64,000 bases of DNA from Biomphalaria glabrata (Eukaryota > Mollusca > Gastropoda > Planorbidae), in contig NC_074721.1 in the NCBI RefSeq assembly GCF_947242115.1, positions 40,368,754 through 40,432,753 on the forward strand. Direction: 5' to 3'. The number at the start of each line of letters is the position of its first letter. Within the stretch, counting starts at the first letter, position 1. Shown here one piece after another: positions 10,536 to 21,765 of this stretch. The translations under genes and the position numbers were made by a program. The notes beneath the pieces were generated by a model that searched no databases, was not told the DNA's origin, and saw only the letters and a list, made by a program, of their open reading frames with translations.

Positions 10536-11350
10536 AAACAATGTGAAGTGTTGATTTTTAATGCCGCCGGTTGTGTGTATTGGATTAGGTGTCACTTTTA
10601 TCGTGTGGGCGTAATGACCTGTTGGGTGGACTTAGTGTCACTGAGGTCACTGCGTAAATCTATATTTTGACCCAGTTTCTACAATCCCTTCCATCTCCCC
10701 CTTACCTGGGCTAAGAATCACGTGCATAGCCCACGTGACTATGTCAATTCTTTTATATATTTTTTTTATTTCAGTAGTAAGATTTGATTATAGTTATGTT
10801 GCTATGCATAACACGGAAGCCAACGAAACAACATTATGAAGATTTACAAGCGTGCATTTATCCTGACTGAACATTTACAGAATAATCATTCCGAGAAATG
10901 AAATATTTAGGATCTATTCTACACACAATGCCTGTTATTAAGACATATGGTAAAAGGTTTAGTAAAAATTTTTAGTAAAATGTTTTACATGTTTCGGATG
11001 TTCCTTTAGAGTTGAAGATAATCTACTTACTAGTCCGTTAGGTTAATTAATAAATAATTATAATTAGACTTGTCCTGGAGTCTGAAATTAGCCCTGATAA
11101 GGACATGGAAACAGAAAGTAATCACAGCAAACAATGTTCCCTTTTTCAGTACGAAAACAAATGTTCCATCGAAATGATAAAATGCTGTATATAATATGTA
11201 TAAAAATTATGTGACCCAGATCTAAACATTTAAATGTTAACAAATGAAAATCAGAATACGCGGATTAACTTAAGCGAAAAAAAAAAGTATTTTCAAAGTT
11301 CACCAACAACATTCTATAGGGAAATCATCTACAGAAAGTTCTATTTTTAA
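10536..11350. other. Spacer; only a partial SINE (10978-11036)
   Basis: The only recognisable block is the 3' part of SINE family 2 on the minus strand (tgttttacatgtttcggatg). Otherwise nothing was identified. Confidence 0.4.
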
Positions 11351-11435
11351 TAAATTACATATATCCATATATATATTGTATAGATAGATATAGATATAGA
11401 TAGATATATGTGTGTATATGTGTGTGTGTGTGTTA
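11351..11435. repeat. TA/GATA/TG microsatellite
   Basis: A compound simple repeat of atatat, gatagata and tgtgtg motifs. Confidence 0.8.
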
Positions 11436-12190
11436 GCAGCCTGTAATCTCATGAGGAAATATGTAGACGATTAAAAAAAAACAAGAATACACAAAATCTA
11501 ATGCATTGGTATGCAATTTCTAGAACAATTTATAAAAAACAGCATATTATTATTTTTTTTTAACAAAACGTATATGAACTTGCTCTGTTGGTCTGTCTGT
11601 ATTTCTGTCCGGGAACGTTACTCCTACCCATTCCTAACCCATTCTTGCATCAAATTGAAACTTTGCATAATTATTCACTGGCATAGACAAGGCATGAATT
11701 AATTTAACTAAAAACAACCAATTATTCAATTCATCACTGGTAGTTTTTTTTCATTTGCTCAACATCTTATAAAGGGAAACACCTTCTACATTATTGAACA
11801 TTAATAGTTGTAAGTGCGAAGTTCTTTCCCTTTAAAAACCTCTATTTTAAAAAAAAAAATTTTTTAAAGATTCCTAAAACTATTTTGCTAGTTTCTTTAC
11901 TAAATGTGTGCTCAGCCATCTGCTACACACTTTGAAGTTCCGTGTTCCTGCCCTTATCTTAAGAAGAAGTCTCACAGATAATTAACTCAAGAACAAACAA
12001 AAAATGACTTTTATGGATTCAATTTCGAACGCCTTCTTCCTAAAACTTTGATAATGTATTTTTATCTACAAGATCTGGGTCAAAAGAACCAAAATTAATT
12101 TTTTTAAAAATCTGGTAAAGCTGCAGAACACATTCATTAGGACCTACTGACACTCGCAGGTAAGAAATTTTTTAATAACACATTTTTAAG
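11436..12190. other. AT-rich spacer with one dispersed-repeat copy
   Basis: At 11575-11760 there is a degenerate copy of the CTGT-edge dispersed repeat seen at 1888-2120. No gene was recognised. Confidence 0.35.
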
Positions 12191-12191
12191 T

Positions 12192-12435
12192 TTGGCGAGG
12201 TGGTTGAATGATTAAGAGCGTGACTTTGATCATGGGGTCCTGTGGGTTCGAATCTCGTGAAGACATGGATTTTTTAGAGTGCCTCTGAGCCCACCCAACT
12301 CTAATGGGTACCTGACTTAAGTTGGGGAAAGTAAAAGCTGGCCACATGGCACCCTGCTCTTAACCTTTGGCCAAAGTAAAAGGTGACCTTTACATCATCT
12401 GCCCTTACAGATCGCAAGGTCTGAAAGGGGAACTT
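12192..12435 (+). mobile_element. tRNA-derived SINE, family 1
   Basis: The head has A-box-like (ggcgaggtggttgaatg) and B-box-like (gggttcgaatc) sequences. The body contains cccaactctaatgggtacct. The end is gatcgcaaggtctgaaaggg then gaactt. Related copies are at 16655, 18475, 26301, 44331 and 46819. Confidence 0.75.
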
Positions 12436-12550
12436 GAGATATTGAAGTACATAAATACTGATCGTTATTGAATAACAAAATAAAAGTAGATTAGACTGTG
12501 TGTCTTATGATATACATACAATTTAGAGTGTCGTTACAAAGAGATACCCT

Positions 12551-13297
12551 CAGGGCCGATTTCACCAATTGCTCCGATTGGGCCCCGCTCCTGTCAGGGG
12601 TCCCGCAATTTACATTTAGTATATCCCCCTTATTAGTCACGGCTCTTGTCACAGACTTTTAAACATTTAGGAATCAAAGGGTTAATCTATTTAGTGTATT
12701 GTACAATTCACGTAGCTTTAATTAACCCATTGCCGCATATTGCATTTGTCTTGCTTCCTATGCATGTACAATACCTGTGGATATAATGATAATACTTTTT
12801 TTTTTAAAGTAAAGTCTATATTAGATAAGATAAGATAAGATACCTTTACCTTTAACTTTACTTATTCTTTAGTCTGTTGGACCGTTGGGGCACCATGCAG
12901 GACTCGTCGACCGTCTTTCTCCATTCCTCCCTGTCTTTTGCCTTGTTTAGAACCTCTTTCAATGGCAGGCCCGTCCATTCTTTTATGTTGTCCTCCCATC
13001 GCTTTCTCTGTCTGCCTCTTCTTCTTTTTCCAGGTACTGTTCCCTGAAGGAAGGTCTTTGCGAGCCCGGAAGATCTTGTAATATGGCCATAGATATTTAG
13101 CTTGCGTTTTTTTTTTTACTATAGTTAGCAGGTCATCGTGGGGTCCAATCGCTGCAGTAACACTGTCTCTAATCTTTTGGTTTGTGAATATAAGATAATA
13201 GTGATAATAATAGTTGTTATTGTAAACAATTTTTAGAAGGAGGGCCTCACAATCCTCCATTAAATATTGGGCCACGCGATTTGTAAGGCCGGCCCTG
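12551..13297. mobile_element. hAT-like element carrying a nested LINE tail
   Basis: Ends CAGGGCCGATTTCACC and GGCCGGCCCTG are hAT-like. The flanking 8-mers gataccct and gatacaat agree at 6 of 8 positions. A LINE 3' tail occupies about 12870-13190. Ends of the same class without a partner occur at 8378 and 51125. Confidence 0.6.
12870..13190 (-). mobile_element. LINE 3' tail nested in a hAT-like element
   Basis: The minus-strand reading includes AAIGPHDDLLTIVKKKTQAK, then KDLPSGNSTWKKKKRQTEKA, and in the adjacent frame the RKRWEDN and EW-GL motifs. It is the same family as the inverted pair at 9905-10535 and is 5'-truncated. Confidence 0.65.
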
Positions 13298-13477
13298 GAT
13301 ACAATGGTCCTGAGTTCTAACCCTGCCTATTTACAACCTCCACCACCTTGAAGAAAGTGTGGGCTGCGACCTACTTTCCTAAAAATCTAAAACTTTTTAA
13401 AAACAAATAGAGAAGTGTGTGGAAATCAAAAATGAGAACATTGTTTTGAATTTGTGTTATTATAAACATGAACCTTC

Positions 13478-14012
13478 AAAACATCTGGATAACAGCCAAC
13501 ACAGAGAAAGCAGCAAAACATATACTGGATATTATATACATTCTCGCGGTGTAGAGTTCTGATGCTGTCCGACTAGTTATGGGAGATTTCAATCATCTTT
13601 CGTTAGCTCAACACTTGCCAACTTATAGTCAATATTTTAATTGTCCCACAAGGCACGATAAAACCTTGGACATTTGTTATAGCAACATACAAATGGTCTT
13701 CACAACTCGATCGTTATTTCCCCTCGGAGAGTCGGACCACACTTACACCCGTGTACAAACCGGTTTTAGAAACAACAAAACCCGAAGTACAGTCCATTCA
13801 GTCATGGTCTGACGACGCTGTTTCACAGCCACAAAATTGTCTGGAGCAAACAGATTGGGACATGTTTCTAAACAACTGCCCTGACAGATGAACTTACCAC
13901 GACTGTTAATTCGTACAACCAGTTCTGTGAAAACATGATTGTACCAAATAAGAAAATTAAAACATTCAGTAATAGACCCTGGATGACCAACAATAAAAAT
14001 TAACATTCTGTC
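13478..14012 (+). mobile_element. CR1/L2-like LINE fragment, APE endonuclease domain
   Basis: The reading VMGDFNHLSLAQHLPTYSQY, then CPTRHDKTLDICYSNIQ and PLGESDHTYTRV, matches the C-terminal part of an apurinic endonuclease-type LINE domain. The GDFN and SDH motifs (with the catalytic Asp/His) are visible. A shifted frame then continues with FNxC-type linker remnants up to a PW-T-like block. A stop precedes VMGDFN and others follow, so the copy is dead. Confidence 0.7.
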
Positions 14013-14361
14013 TTCATCGAGAATTCATAGAAGTCTATTTATAAAGCGCTGGTTATGAGTGTGTATGTGTTTTTCGTGTGTGAATGTTGTTCGTATGTGC
14101 ATCTATATCGTGCATCTATATTGTTATTGTACAGGAGTTACGCTGAGGGTGTCAATTGTAGTCAAACTGAATTTCCATTTGATTGGATCAATAAAAGTTA
14201 TCTTAATGTACAAACAAGCATGTTTACAATCATTATGATACTAAGATCACAATATAAGTTATTTACGGATTAAAAATTAATCTGAAATCTTCTGAACTGA
14301 ATAAAAGTTTGGACATTGTTTCCAATTTTTGATACGACACTTTTTATCTGGACCTGTAGGT

Positions 14362-14500
14362 CAGTGATGGCCAGACTTTTTCGGGCTGAGGGCCATTTAA
14401 GTTTCCAACACGCGTGTCAAAAAGCCACATCACAGAGAACAAACAAGGCGTCTAGGGACCGGGTATGGCTGCATCCAGTTGTTATTTAAGGTTGTTGACT
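14362..14500. mobile_element. Unpaired hAT end fragment
   Basis: CAGTGATGGCCAGACTTTTT followed by cgggctgagggcc is a typical hAT left terminus. No matching right end was found nearby. Confidence 0.45.
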
Positions 14501-14969
14501 TGTGGCATTATGTCGCTGTTGGACAACTAAACCGCTGTTAGCATATTATATCTTATCTTGTAAAACTCGAAATAACTTCTTTGCGAACAAAACTAAATAT
14601 TACTTTTATTATCATAATAGTCAAAATCAGCTTGAGATGAAATGCATTAAATTTAGTAGACTTAAGTAATAATATAAAATAGTACTTGAAAAAAAAATCT
14701 AACTTACTGCAATACCACTTCTTTTCAGTCTCACGTTCTGGAGTTGTCTCCCCTAACTAAGACCGATGACGACAATATGTTGCATCATTCAGGACCATTC
14801 GCTAACTTCTTCCCCCCGTCACCATAACCTATAGAAACACACAAACACACACATACACAGACTCCATAAATCTAGGCTCACATTTAGTCCATAGCTTATG
14901 CATCACTCATGTATTTGCTCTTATAAGTATTTTTGAATGTTTTTACAGGTGCAGCAAAGAAAGATAATC

Positions 14970-17900
14970 ATGAAATTATTTTTCTTTCCTCTCTTGTTCC
15001 TAGTCCTCTTTCGTTCGTGTGAAGGTAAGATCTCAATTGGTCTATTGCGTACACGTAGCAACACAATACCTCTGTTTAGCCCTTACCTTCCTGGAAAGTA
15101 CAAGGTGGGTGGATAGAACCTAGCTGGAAACGGATCTCGAAAACGGCTCTAACCATTTTTCCTATAAATTTCACGGTTTCTGTATATCGTTGGGAAAAGA
15201 ATTACTATACCGTTAGCCTCACTTAGAAAACTCTAATTTGACCGTTATAATTTTAACCCTAATTCTAACCTTAATGACAGAGAACGTGAAGTATTTATCT
15301 TGATCACACTGTGTATACGTCTACGGATGGTTTCACATTCATTGAAGACAGGGGCGGACTGGCTATGTGGGCATTCGGAAAATGCCAGGTGGGCCGCTAC
15401 ACAAACGAGCCTGTAAGGCCATTGAAAGGGACGCATAAATGTCACTATGACACGTGTTAAATTATTAATGGTTTTACAATATTCTCTTATAAAAGTGACC
15501 ATATGACCTTCAAGTTAAAAAAAAAAAGTTTTAAAAAAAGTTTTACAGGCTCAACATTGTAATACTAATTTAAAGTAACACATTTACGAAAAAAATGTAA
15601 TAGCCTACACCAGTATACAGTGTTACTAGTAGACTTTATCCTTTTAGAGCCTAGTCCCGTTTAGCGAATATATAGCAACATAAGGCCTATATTTCTTATA
15701 AAGATATAGAGTTCAATGCATGCAAGTGTACAGTTATCGATACATTATCAAACGTATAATGATGTTGAGGACAGATAGGCCTATAATTAGATGCCCATCT
15801 CACATGATATTCAATTTATGAGTTATAATGTATAGAAATGCCCGTGACAATTTTGACACCCAGTCCGCCCCTGATTGAGGAGTTCAGGAAAATTTTGCAC
15901 ATCGGCTTCTAAGTCTATATCTGGCTCCAAAAAAAAAGGGGGAAGCTCTTCAATACTTTTAGAGTAACTGTTACAGAAAAATGCAGGGTATCAGATACCA
16001 AATAAAGAAGACAAATGAGTTTGTATTTTTACAAGTCAACACTCTCGCTGGCAACCTACACAGTCTCATCCACGCAGTGAGGAGATAAAAGCTAATCAGG
16101 TTTCATCATATTAGAGTCACTGTGCATAAATAAATGTATTTGCCTTAAGAGGACTCGCAAGTAGTGTACCAATATGTGTCAGTCTACACATTCAGTACAT
16201 AGGCGTTATTTGTTTTACATATTTCGTTTCCTTTATAGGTTATACTCTATTTGTATAAAGTTTCTGATTATCGATGTGCTAGAAAATGTATTCAAACATC
16301 TGTGCCTCTTCAGGTGATCAATGTCTATTTGGAGCAGTGTGTTTTAACCATGAACTTTCGACAGTAGAAAATGGACAGGTAAAATTTTTCTAAAAATAAG
16401 ACTTCAGTAGTCTATAAATATAGATTCCTAGACTATCAATCTGTTTATGTTTGAATTTATTGAGGCAGTTTTTTTTTTTTATTTTAAACGGAAGAAGAAT
16501 TCCTTGCGCTTTGATGATAACATAGATTATAGATGGTCTAACAAGGACAGGGGAATAGTTAGCTGACACTCTTATGCGCATAGAAAATACTTCCGCAGCA
16601 TAAGGTATGCAAATCAATGCAGAAACAAAAAACAACACATTATGACCATTAGCTAAGATCATCTGTGTCTTTGGCCCACGGTTAACGATGGAGTCATGCG
16701 GCCAGCAACCGCCCTTACTTCCCCGACGAATGTCAGGTACCCATTAGAGCTGGGTGGACTCAGAGGCGCCCAAATATCCCGAAATTAAAAAAGCCCAGTC
16801 TTCACCAAGATTCGAACCCAGGACCCACGGATCAGAAGCCTAGCGCTTTACCGCTGATCCACCGCGCCTCCGACCAATAATTAACAAGGATCTAAAATGG
16901 GCATTATTATTGGAGGCGACAAACTGGCAAGTGTCACAAGTTTTAAATACTTCTCTGTTGTGTCATATGAAGGAACCAAACCTACTGGCCAGAACTGCAC
17001 AGTCCACAGTAGCAGTCTTTAAAGACAATGGCATAGAGCGTGGCATTAGGTCAGGCTAATACGCTTTTGTTCATAGCGACATTCTTGCATGTTTGCGAAT
17101 CTTAGACGCTATCTGTAGAATTAGAGAGGAGTACAGATGCTATAGAAGTATTTGAGATATCTCCTACAAACAAAAAATCGGGATAAAAATGAGGAAGTTA
17201 GAAACATGACAACATTGATTATTGGATTCTGCGATGCCCTGATGTCAAAAATGTAAACATAGACTGTGTAGCCATATCACGAGGTCCCCCGGGCTCGCGA
17301 AAATCTTCTTATAAGTAACAGTAATCTGGAAAAGAAGAAGAGGCAGACAGAGAAAGCGATGGAGATTGAACTCCTAAGAATGGACTTGACTCTCATTGGA
17401 AGCGATGTCGATCTAAGGCGAAAGGCAGTGAGGAATGGAGAAACACGTTTAACAGATCATGTGTTGTGCTCCAACGGTCCAAAAGGATGAAGGCGATTCC
17501 TTTAAAGCCATGAACAGCGAAATAGCGATGATCTTCGTCAGGTATATAAAACGAATGTTTGATGTTTGCGCGTGAGAACGCCCTCCAAAACATAATTCTA
17601 ATGTGCTAAGTACTAGAACGTTGACGGCAGTGATGCCCAAAATACGGCCCGCGGGCCAGATCCGGATCGCGACGTGGTTCCATCAGGCCCGCCGAAACGT
17701 AGGCACAAAGAGCAAAAAATCCCCCCTCCCCCCCCCCCCCAAAAAAAAATGTTGCGAAATGTTGCGTTAGGGCCGTCTGATGGCTTGGTACCATAACCTT
17801 TAACATTTGTAGGTTTATGAAATTGGAGAGATGTAGAAAAGTGAATGGATCTTTTTTTTTTTAAACATGATAATATGCTAACTTTTTTTATTTGTAAAAG

Positions 17901-18886
17901 GAGAGTGTGTTTTTTTTTAAATAACATATAAAGGGCATTATACAACAAATATTATTTTAAAAGATTTTTAAACTATGCTTAGATCGATGGGAATATTTAC
18001 CAAAAAAAGAAAATGAGTTTATAGCTAGCTAGCTATAATTTTGCTCACATTTTACGTAGAGAAATGAAGCCACTTTCTGGCGCATAGATATGGCATCAAT
18101 TAATATAAGTATCGTAAGTAGTAAGTACTAGATCCACAGGTTTCTATTTAAAAAATGTTTAGATCAATTTCTTTTCATTTTTTTTTTACCTTTTCTGTCA
18201 TGTGGCCCGCGAAACGAGTGTCAGAAATTTAATTGGCCCGCAGGTTGAATTGGCTAGGGCATCACTGGTTTACGGGATTCGATTAACAAGTACTCTATTT
18301 CATCCTATTCAAGTATGACACGCTATTTATTAAGTGCATTTATATTGATGCTAGAAGAGGGCAGAGGGCTGCACAAAAATCATGTCACGGTGGTTCACCT
18401 CTTCGAAAATAGGTCACGTCTGCAACATCTTCCTTTATTTAAAAGCACAGTCTATTATAAGAAAGGAAAAAAAAAAGGTTTCCATTTCAGACCTTGCGAT
18501 CTATAGGTCAGATGATGTTAAGGTCATCTGTGTCTGTGGCCCACGGTTAACGAGAGTGTCATGTGGCCAGCAAAACGCCAAGCCGTCTTGACTTTTCCCT
18601 AACTAATGACACGCACCCACTACAGCTGGGTGGACTCAGAGGCGCCATTAAGATCCTGCAATTAAAATCTCAGTCATTACCAGGATTTAAACCCGGATCT
18701 CCGGTTCGGAATTCAAGAGTTTTACCACTCAACCACTTTTACTTTAATTATTTTCAACATCTTCGTTGATTGTAAAGTACTATTCACCATTACCAGCGTT
18801 TTTTTCGCGTATACCGGTCCACAAATGAGATTGGACCAAAGCGCTCTGAGCATGCTATAAGCATGAAAGTAGCGCTATATAAAAGC

Positions 18887-18919
<33 letters not shown>

Positions 18920-19951
18920 TTCCGGCTTCATTACATGGGGACAACATCGACAAGGCTGCTTCCTTAACATGGCTCAAAGCAGGTCATCTCTACCCTGAAA
19001 CAGAAGGCTTTGTTACAGCAATACAGGACAGAGTAATCAGGACAAAAAATTACGAGAAGCATATCCTGAAACTCAATGTTGTCGACAAATGCCGAAAATG
19101 TGGAAATGTGGGCGAGTCGATTGAACACATTATGGCAGGATGTCCAGCCCTATCAGAATCAGCCTACCTAGGTCGCCATAACCAAGTTGCAAAGTTAATA
19201 CACCAACACCTGGCTTTAACGTACAAATTGATCGATAAGGACACTCCCCCTTATTATAAATACTCTCCGCAAGAGGTTCTCGAGTCTACTGAACATCTGC
19301 TGTACTGGGATAGGCCTATTCTGACCGACAAAACGGTAGATATCAATCGCCCGGATCTGCTGTTCATCGATAAAAAAGAAAAAACCGCTACCATTATCGA
19401 TATCGCCGTACCACTGTCTCATAATTTAAGAAAAACTGAGATAGAAAAACAAAGAAAATATGGGAACCTAGGCTTGGAGATTAAGCGTCTATGGAAATTG
19501 TCCAAAATAACAATATACCCCATTGTTATATCAACCGAGGGGATAATAACAACTGACCTCACAGACACCTTCAAGGCCCTTAACATTCCTAGTAACATCT
19601 TCGTTGCCTGTCAGAGGGCGGTACTGCTGCAGACCTGCCACATCACCAGAAAATTCCTCAGTGGAAACTGTTAAAGGGAATACGATGAATTTTGTTTCTC
19701 TTTAGCGAAACTCGACCCTGGCAGCGCCAGAGAATGACTACTCGTTCATTTCTAACATAATAATAATAATAATACAAAACAGTTTGATAAATGCAAGTTT
19801 ATTATTAGCTCACAAACGCTTGTATTCGCTTGATTCCATACCTTCTCTGTTTCAGACCTATTGCTGCATGAGCGGCTACCACACCATTTATACCAGTCTC
19901 CACAATAATGCCGGGCACCTGAGTGTTGCATGTCAATGCCTTCTGGCGTAA
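14970..19951 (+). CDS. Small secreted six-cysteine peptide, paralogue A (3 coding exons)
   Basis: Coding exons are 14970-15024, 16314-16378 and 19856-19951. Exon 1 encodes the leader MKLFFFPLLFLVLFRSCE. Exon 2 encodes DQCLFGAVCFNHEL and ends STVENGQ. Exon 3 encodes [16 protein letters not shown], then [15 protein letters not shown] and TAA. Splice sites are canonical (GAAG|GTAAGA, TCAG|GTGATC, ACAG|GTAAAA, TCAG|ACCTAT) and the phases are 1 then 0, as in paralogues B and C. The 71-aa product keeps C-X5-C-X14-CC-X21-C-X-C. Exon 3 differs from that of paralogue B at only 2 of 31 residues. An acceptor (TTTTTACAG) 22 bp before the ATG implies a non-coding first exon. Intron 2 (3.5 kb) holds a LINE, SINEs and a hAT MITE. 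Function is unknown; secretion is inferred from the leader. Confidence 0.85.
15349..15873. mobile_element. hAT MITE, CAGGGGCGGACTGG family, copy 1
   Basis: Ends CAGGGGCGGACTGG and CCAGTCCGCCCCTG are perfect inverted repeats. The flanking 8-mers attgaaga and attgagga differ at one base. It lies in the first intron of peptide gene A. The second copy is at 33033-33547. Confidence 0.9.
16655..16870 (-). mobile_element. tRNA-derived SINE, family 1
   Basis: In minus orientation the tRNA-like head lies at the right (complement of accgctgatccaccgcgcct) and the body contains the complement of gtacccattagagctgggtg. It lies in intron 2 of gene A. Confidence 0.75.
16885..17500 (+). mobile_element. LINE C-terminal fragment, decayed
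   Basis: The readings VTSFKYFSVVSYEGTKPTG, SYKQKIGIKMRKLE, SHITRSPGLAKIFL and RRRGRQRKRW follow the order of the post-reverse-transcriptase part of the LINE family at 9905-10535. Multiple stops are present. It is inserted in intron 2 of peptide gene A. Confidence 0.65.
17628..18267. mobile_element. hAT MITE, CAGTGATGCCC family, copy 1
   Basis: Ends CAGTGATGCCC and GGGCATCACTG are inverted repeats, followed inward by cggcccgcgggcc-type sequence. The flanks gttgacgg and gtttacgg match at 7 of 8. The sister copy is at 42935-43555. No coding capacity was seen. Confidence 0.9.
18475..18738 (-). mobile_element. tRNA-derived SINE, family 1
   Basis: The minus-strand copy starts at its 3' end with tttcagaccttgcgatctat. 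Its degenerate tRNA-like head ends at ttttaccactcaaccac. It lies in intron 2 of peptide gene A. Confidence 0.7.
18790..18918 (+). mobile_element. Short repeat (SINE-like 3' end) with a TAA tail
   Basis: The sequence gcatgaaagtagcgctatat, followed by aaaagctataa and a TAA run, recurs at about 20293-20346. This suggests a SINE-like element ending in a TAA repeat, which then served as the target for the neighbouring LINE. Confidence 0.5.
18919..19756 (+). mobile_element. Dong/R4-like LINE, 5'-truncated, in a TAA repeat
   Basis: The open reading (about 18930-19674) contains WLKAGHLYPETEGFVTAIQD, the finger CRKCGNVGESIEHIMAGC with downstream RHNQVAKLIHQ, and then YWDRPILTDKTVDINRPDLL and IIDIAVPLSHN. 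This is the order of a zinc-finger plus restriction-like endonuclease tail (PD...D) of R2/R4/Dong-type LINEs, as opposed to the apurinic type. TAA runs flank both sides, and Dong elements are known to target TAA repeats. The last 188 codons are uninterrupted, which suggests a fairly recent insertion. Only the C-terminal part is present. It lies in intron 2 of peptide gene A. Confidence 0.75.
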
Positions 19952-20008
19952 ACGGACTCTCATAAAACTGTGTACCTGTGGATAGACTTGCATGCATATT
20001 GTAAAACT

Positions 20009-20014
20009 AATAAA
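20009..20014 (+). promoter_or_regulatory. Polyadenylation signal AATAAA (peptide gene A)
   Basis: AATAAA lies 58 bp past the stop of gene A, within sequence that also resembles the 3' UTR of gene B. Confidence 0.65.
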
Positions 20015-20149
20015 GTTTACAAATTTTTTTTCTTTTTTTTTTTTAACAATCATATTTTATCTTAATCCATCTGTCCGTCTGTCTGTCTTGGTGAAATCTT
20101 CATAAATTAATTCTCCCACTTCCAATTTCGAATTAAGTGAGAAGCGTTG

Positions 20150-20350
20150 TCGAGAGGCTAAGTACGCTTGAACTTGGCCACCTATAAAAGGGGGCTAACT
20201 CGACTCGAGCAGAGTTGTGTTAACTGATAGCCTAAAGGCAGCACGAAAAGCCTTCTCCCAGATACCCCTTCCCCCCCCCCCCCCCCCAGATGATCCACAA
20301 ATGAGCATGCTATACGCAGGAAAGTAGCGCTATATAAAAGCTATAATTTG
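20150..20350 (+). repeat. tRNA-like head plus C-run dispersed repeat
   Basis: gcgttgtcgagaggctaagt followed by acgcttgaac resembles a tRNA-like head. A 20-bp C run and the tail shared with 18790-18918 follow. It is probably a SINE of the same group. Confidence 0.45.
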
Positions 20351-20955
20351 AGTTTAGCCTTGCACACATTTTTTGTTATTGTAAATGACAACGCATGAAT
20401 CTCTCAAGAAAAAAATTAGTCGTACTTAATTAATGTTGTTTTAATAGAAAATATACAGCGTATTAAAGGCATACAATTCTGACATGGTTTTCCTTATTGG
20501 CAATTTCTTATGCCTACATAAGACTTATTGAAATTTCGATCCACTTGTTTTTATTACTGTGCAACTGTGTGGTCAATAGACTCCTTAAAATTCAAAAGAT
20601 CAATCTGATGATTCAGTATCCTATAGTATATGGGAGTTCTTTGGTTAAGTGGAAAAATTGCAGCGTTCATCTTTACGAAATAAAATGTTTTGAAACGATT
20701 GAACATACACTAAATATCAAGCAATATTTTTTTAATTTCAATAATTAATTCACAAATGTAGACTTGACATGAAGCTTAAAACTTAGAGACTGAACACATA
20801 GATTGGATCCTGAAATAAGCTCATCTCCTCTCTATAAAGTTTTCAAACCGAAAGCTCAAAAATATTCTCCTACCCCTCTACTAAAAAAACAACATAAAAC
20901 TGAAAATTAAGAAAGTCTTCAAGATAGAGGACTTAGGAGCGAGGCAGGGACTTAC

Positions 20956-21014
20956 CGCTGCAGGGGTAAACGACTGTAAAACATTAGACGTTTGGGCCAC
21001 GATGTCTTCATCTG
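20956..21014 (-). other. Orphan exon candidate (59 nt, phase 1 to 0)
   Basis: On the minus strand a strong acceptor (TTTTGTTTTGTAG) precedes 59 nt ending at a consensus donor (GCAGCG|GTAAGT). One frame is open: DEDIVAQTSNVLQSFTPAA. It would need a leader exon ending in phase 1, the same phase as exon 1 of the peptide family, but its sequence is unrelated and no partner exons were found. It may be part of an unrecognised small gene between A and B. Confidence 0.35.
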
Positions 21015-21302
21015 CTACAAAACAAAACAAAAGAAAACAATAAGTTTATTAAAGCCTATTGTGTGTTATTGTCTTTATTTGCTTATTTTTATAGAGAGAT
21101 TAATTCAGGTGGAGGCCTACTAGTTAACTGTTCCAGTAGGCCACCTGGAACACTCAGGTGCCCGCGGAACACAATTTGAGAAACACTAGTCTACCGAAAT
21201 GGGTGGGCACTCGTCTAAGGAATGTGTGCATGTTCCATTAGTGTCAATGACAGTGACTCGAATAGTTCTAGCAAAGAGAGAGAGAGAAAGAAAGAGAGTC
21301 AG

Positions 21303-21303
<1 letters not shown>

Positions 21304-21392
<89 letters not shown>
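21304..21392. repeat. GATA microsatellite
   Basis: An uninterrupted agat/gata run of about 89 bp, preceded by a GA-rich stretch. Confidence 0.95.
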
Positions 21393-21393
<1 letters not shown>

Positions 21394-21663
21394 AGCCATG
21401 TTGCCATGAAGCCATAATGTAGTTACCTTATCTCCAGAAATCACATAATTAAGTCGGAAGAAAAAAATCTGTATCTAATTTATTAGAATACTTTTGTCTT
21501 TCATTGCTAATGATAAGATGCCCATATCTATAGCTCGAGGGTTAATGAAACTAAAACACATTTTTTTAAAGATAGGAATAAAAAGCTGCTGTACACATTG
21601 GCTGGGATATAATTGAAGTCACAGGTAAGACTGTAACAGATCAATACATCGATACTGAGTTTG

Positions 21664-21765
21664 TTAACCCTTTACACACGTGTGGTAGTTTATCCACTAA
21701 ACACTAGAATTGTAATATCTTTTAATCTGCATTCTTGTAAAAAAGCTCCACACTTTAAGGGTTAA
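21664..21765. mobile_element. TTAA-flanked MITE (102 bp)
   Basis: Ends TTAACCCTTTA and TTTAAGGGTTAA with an internal cacgtgtggtagttta. The same ends and internal block occur at 51838-51918. The TTAA target and CCCTT ends suggest a piggyBac-like MITE. Confidence 0.65.

Noticed and set aside
12192-12290. tRNA gene
   Set aside because: A- and B-box-like sequences are the head of a SINE repeated at several sites. No complete cloverleaf could be drawn.
13579-13812. 77-codon ORF as a host gene
   Set aside because: The GDFNHLSL...SDH pattern is a LINE endonuclease fragment.
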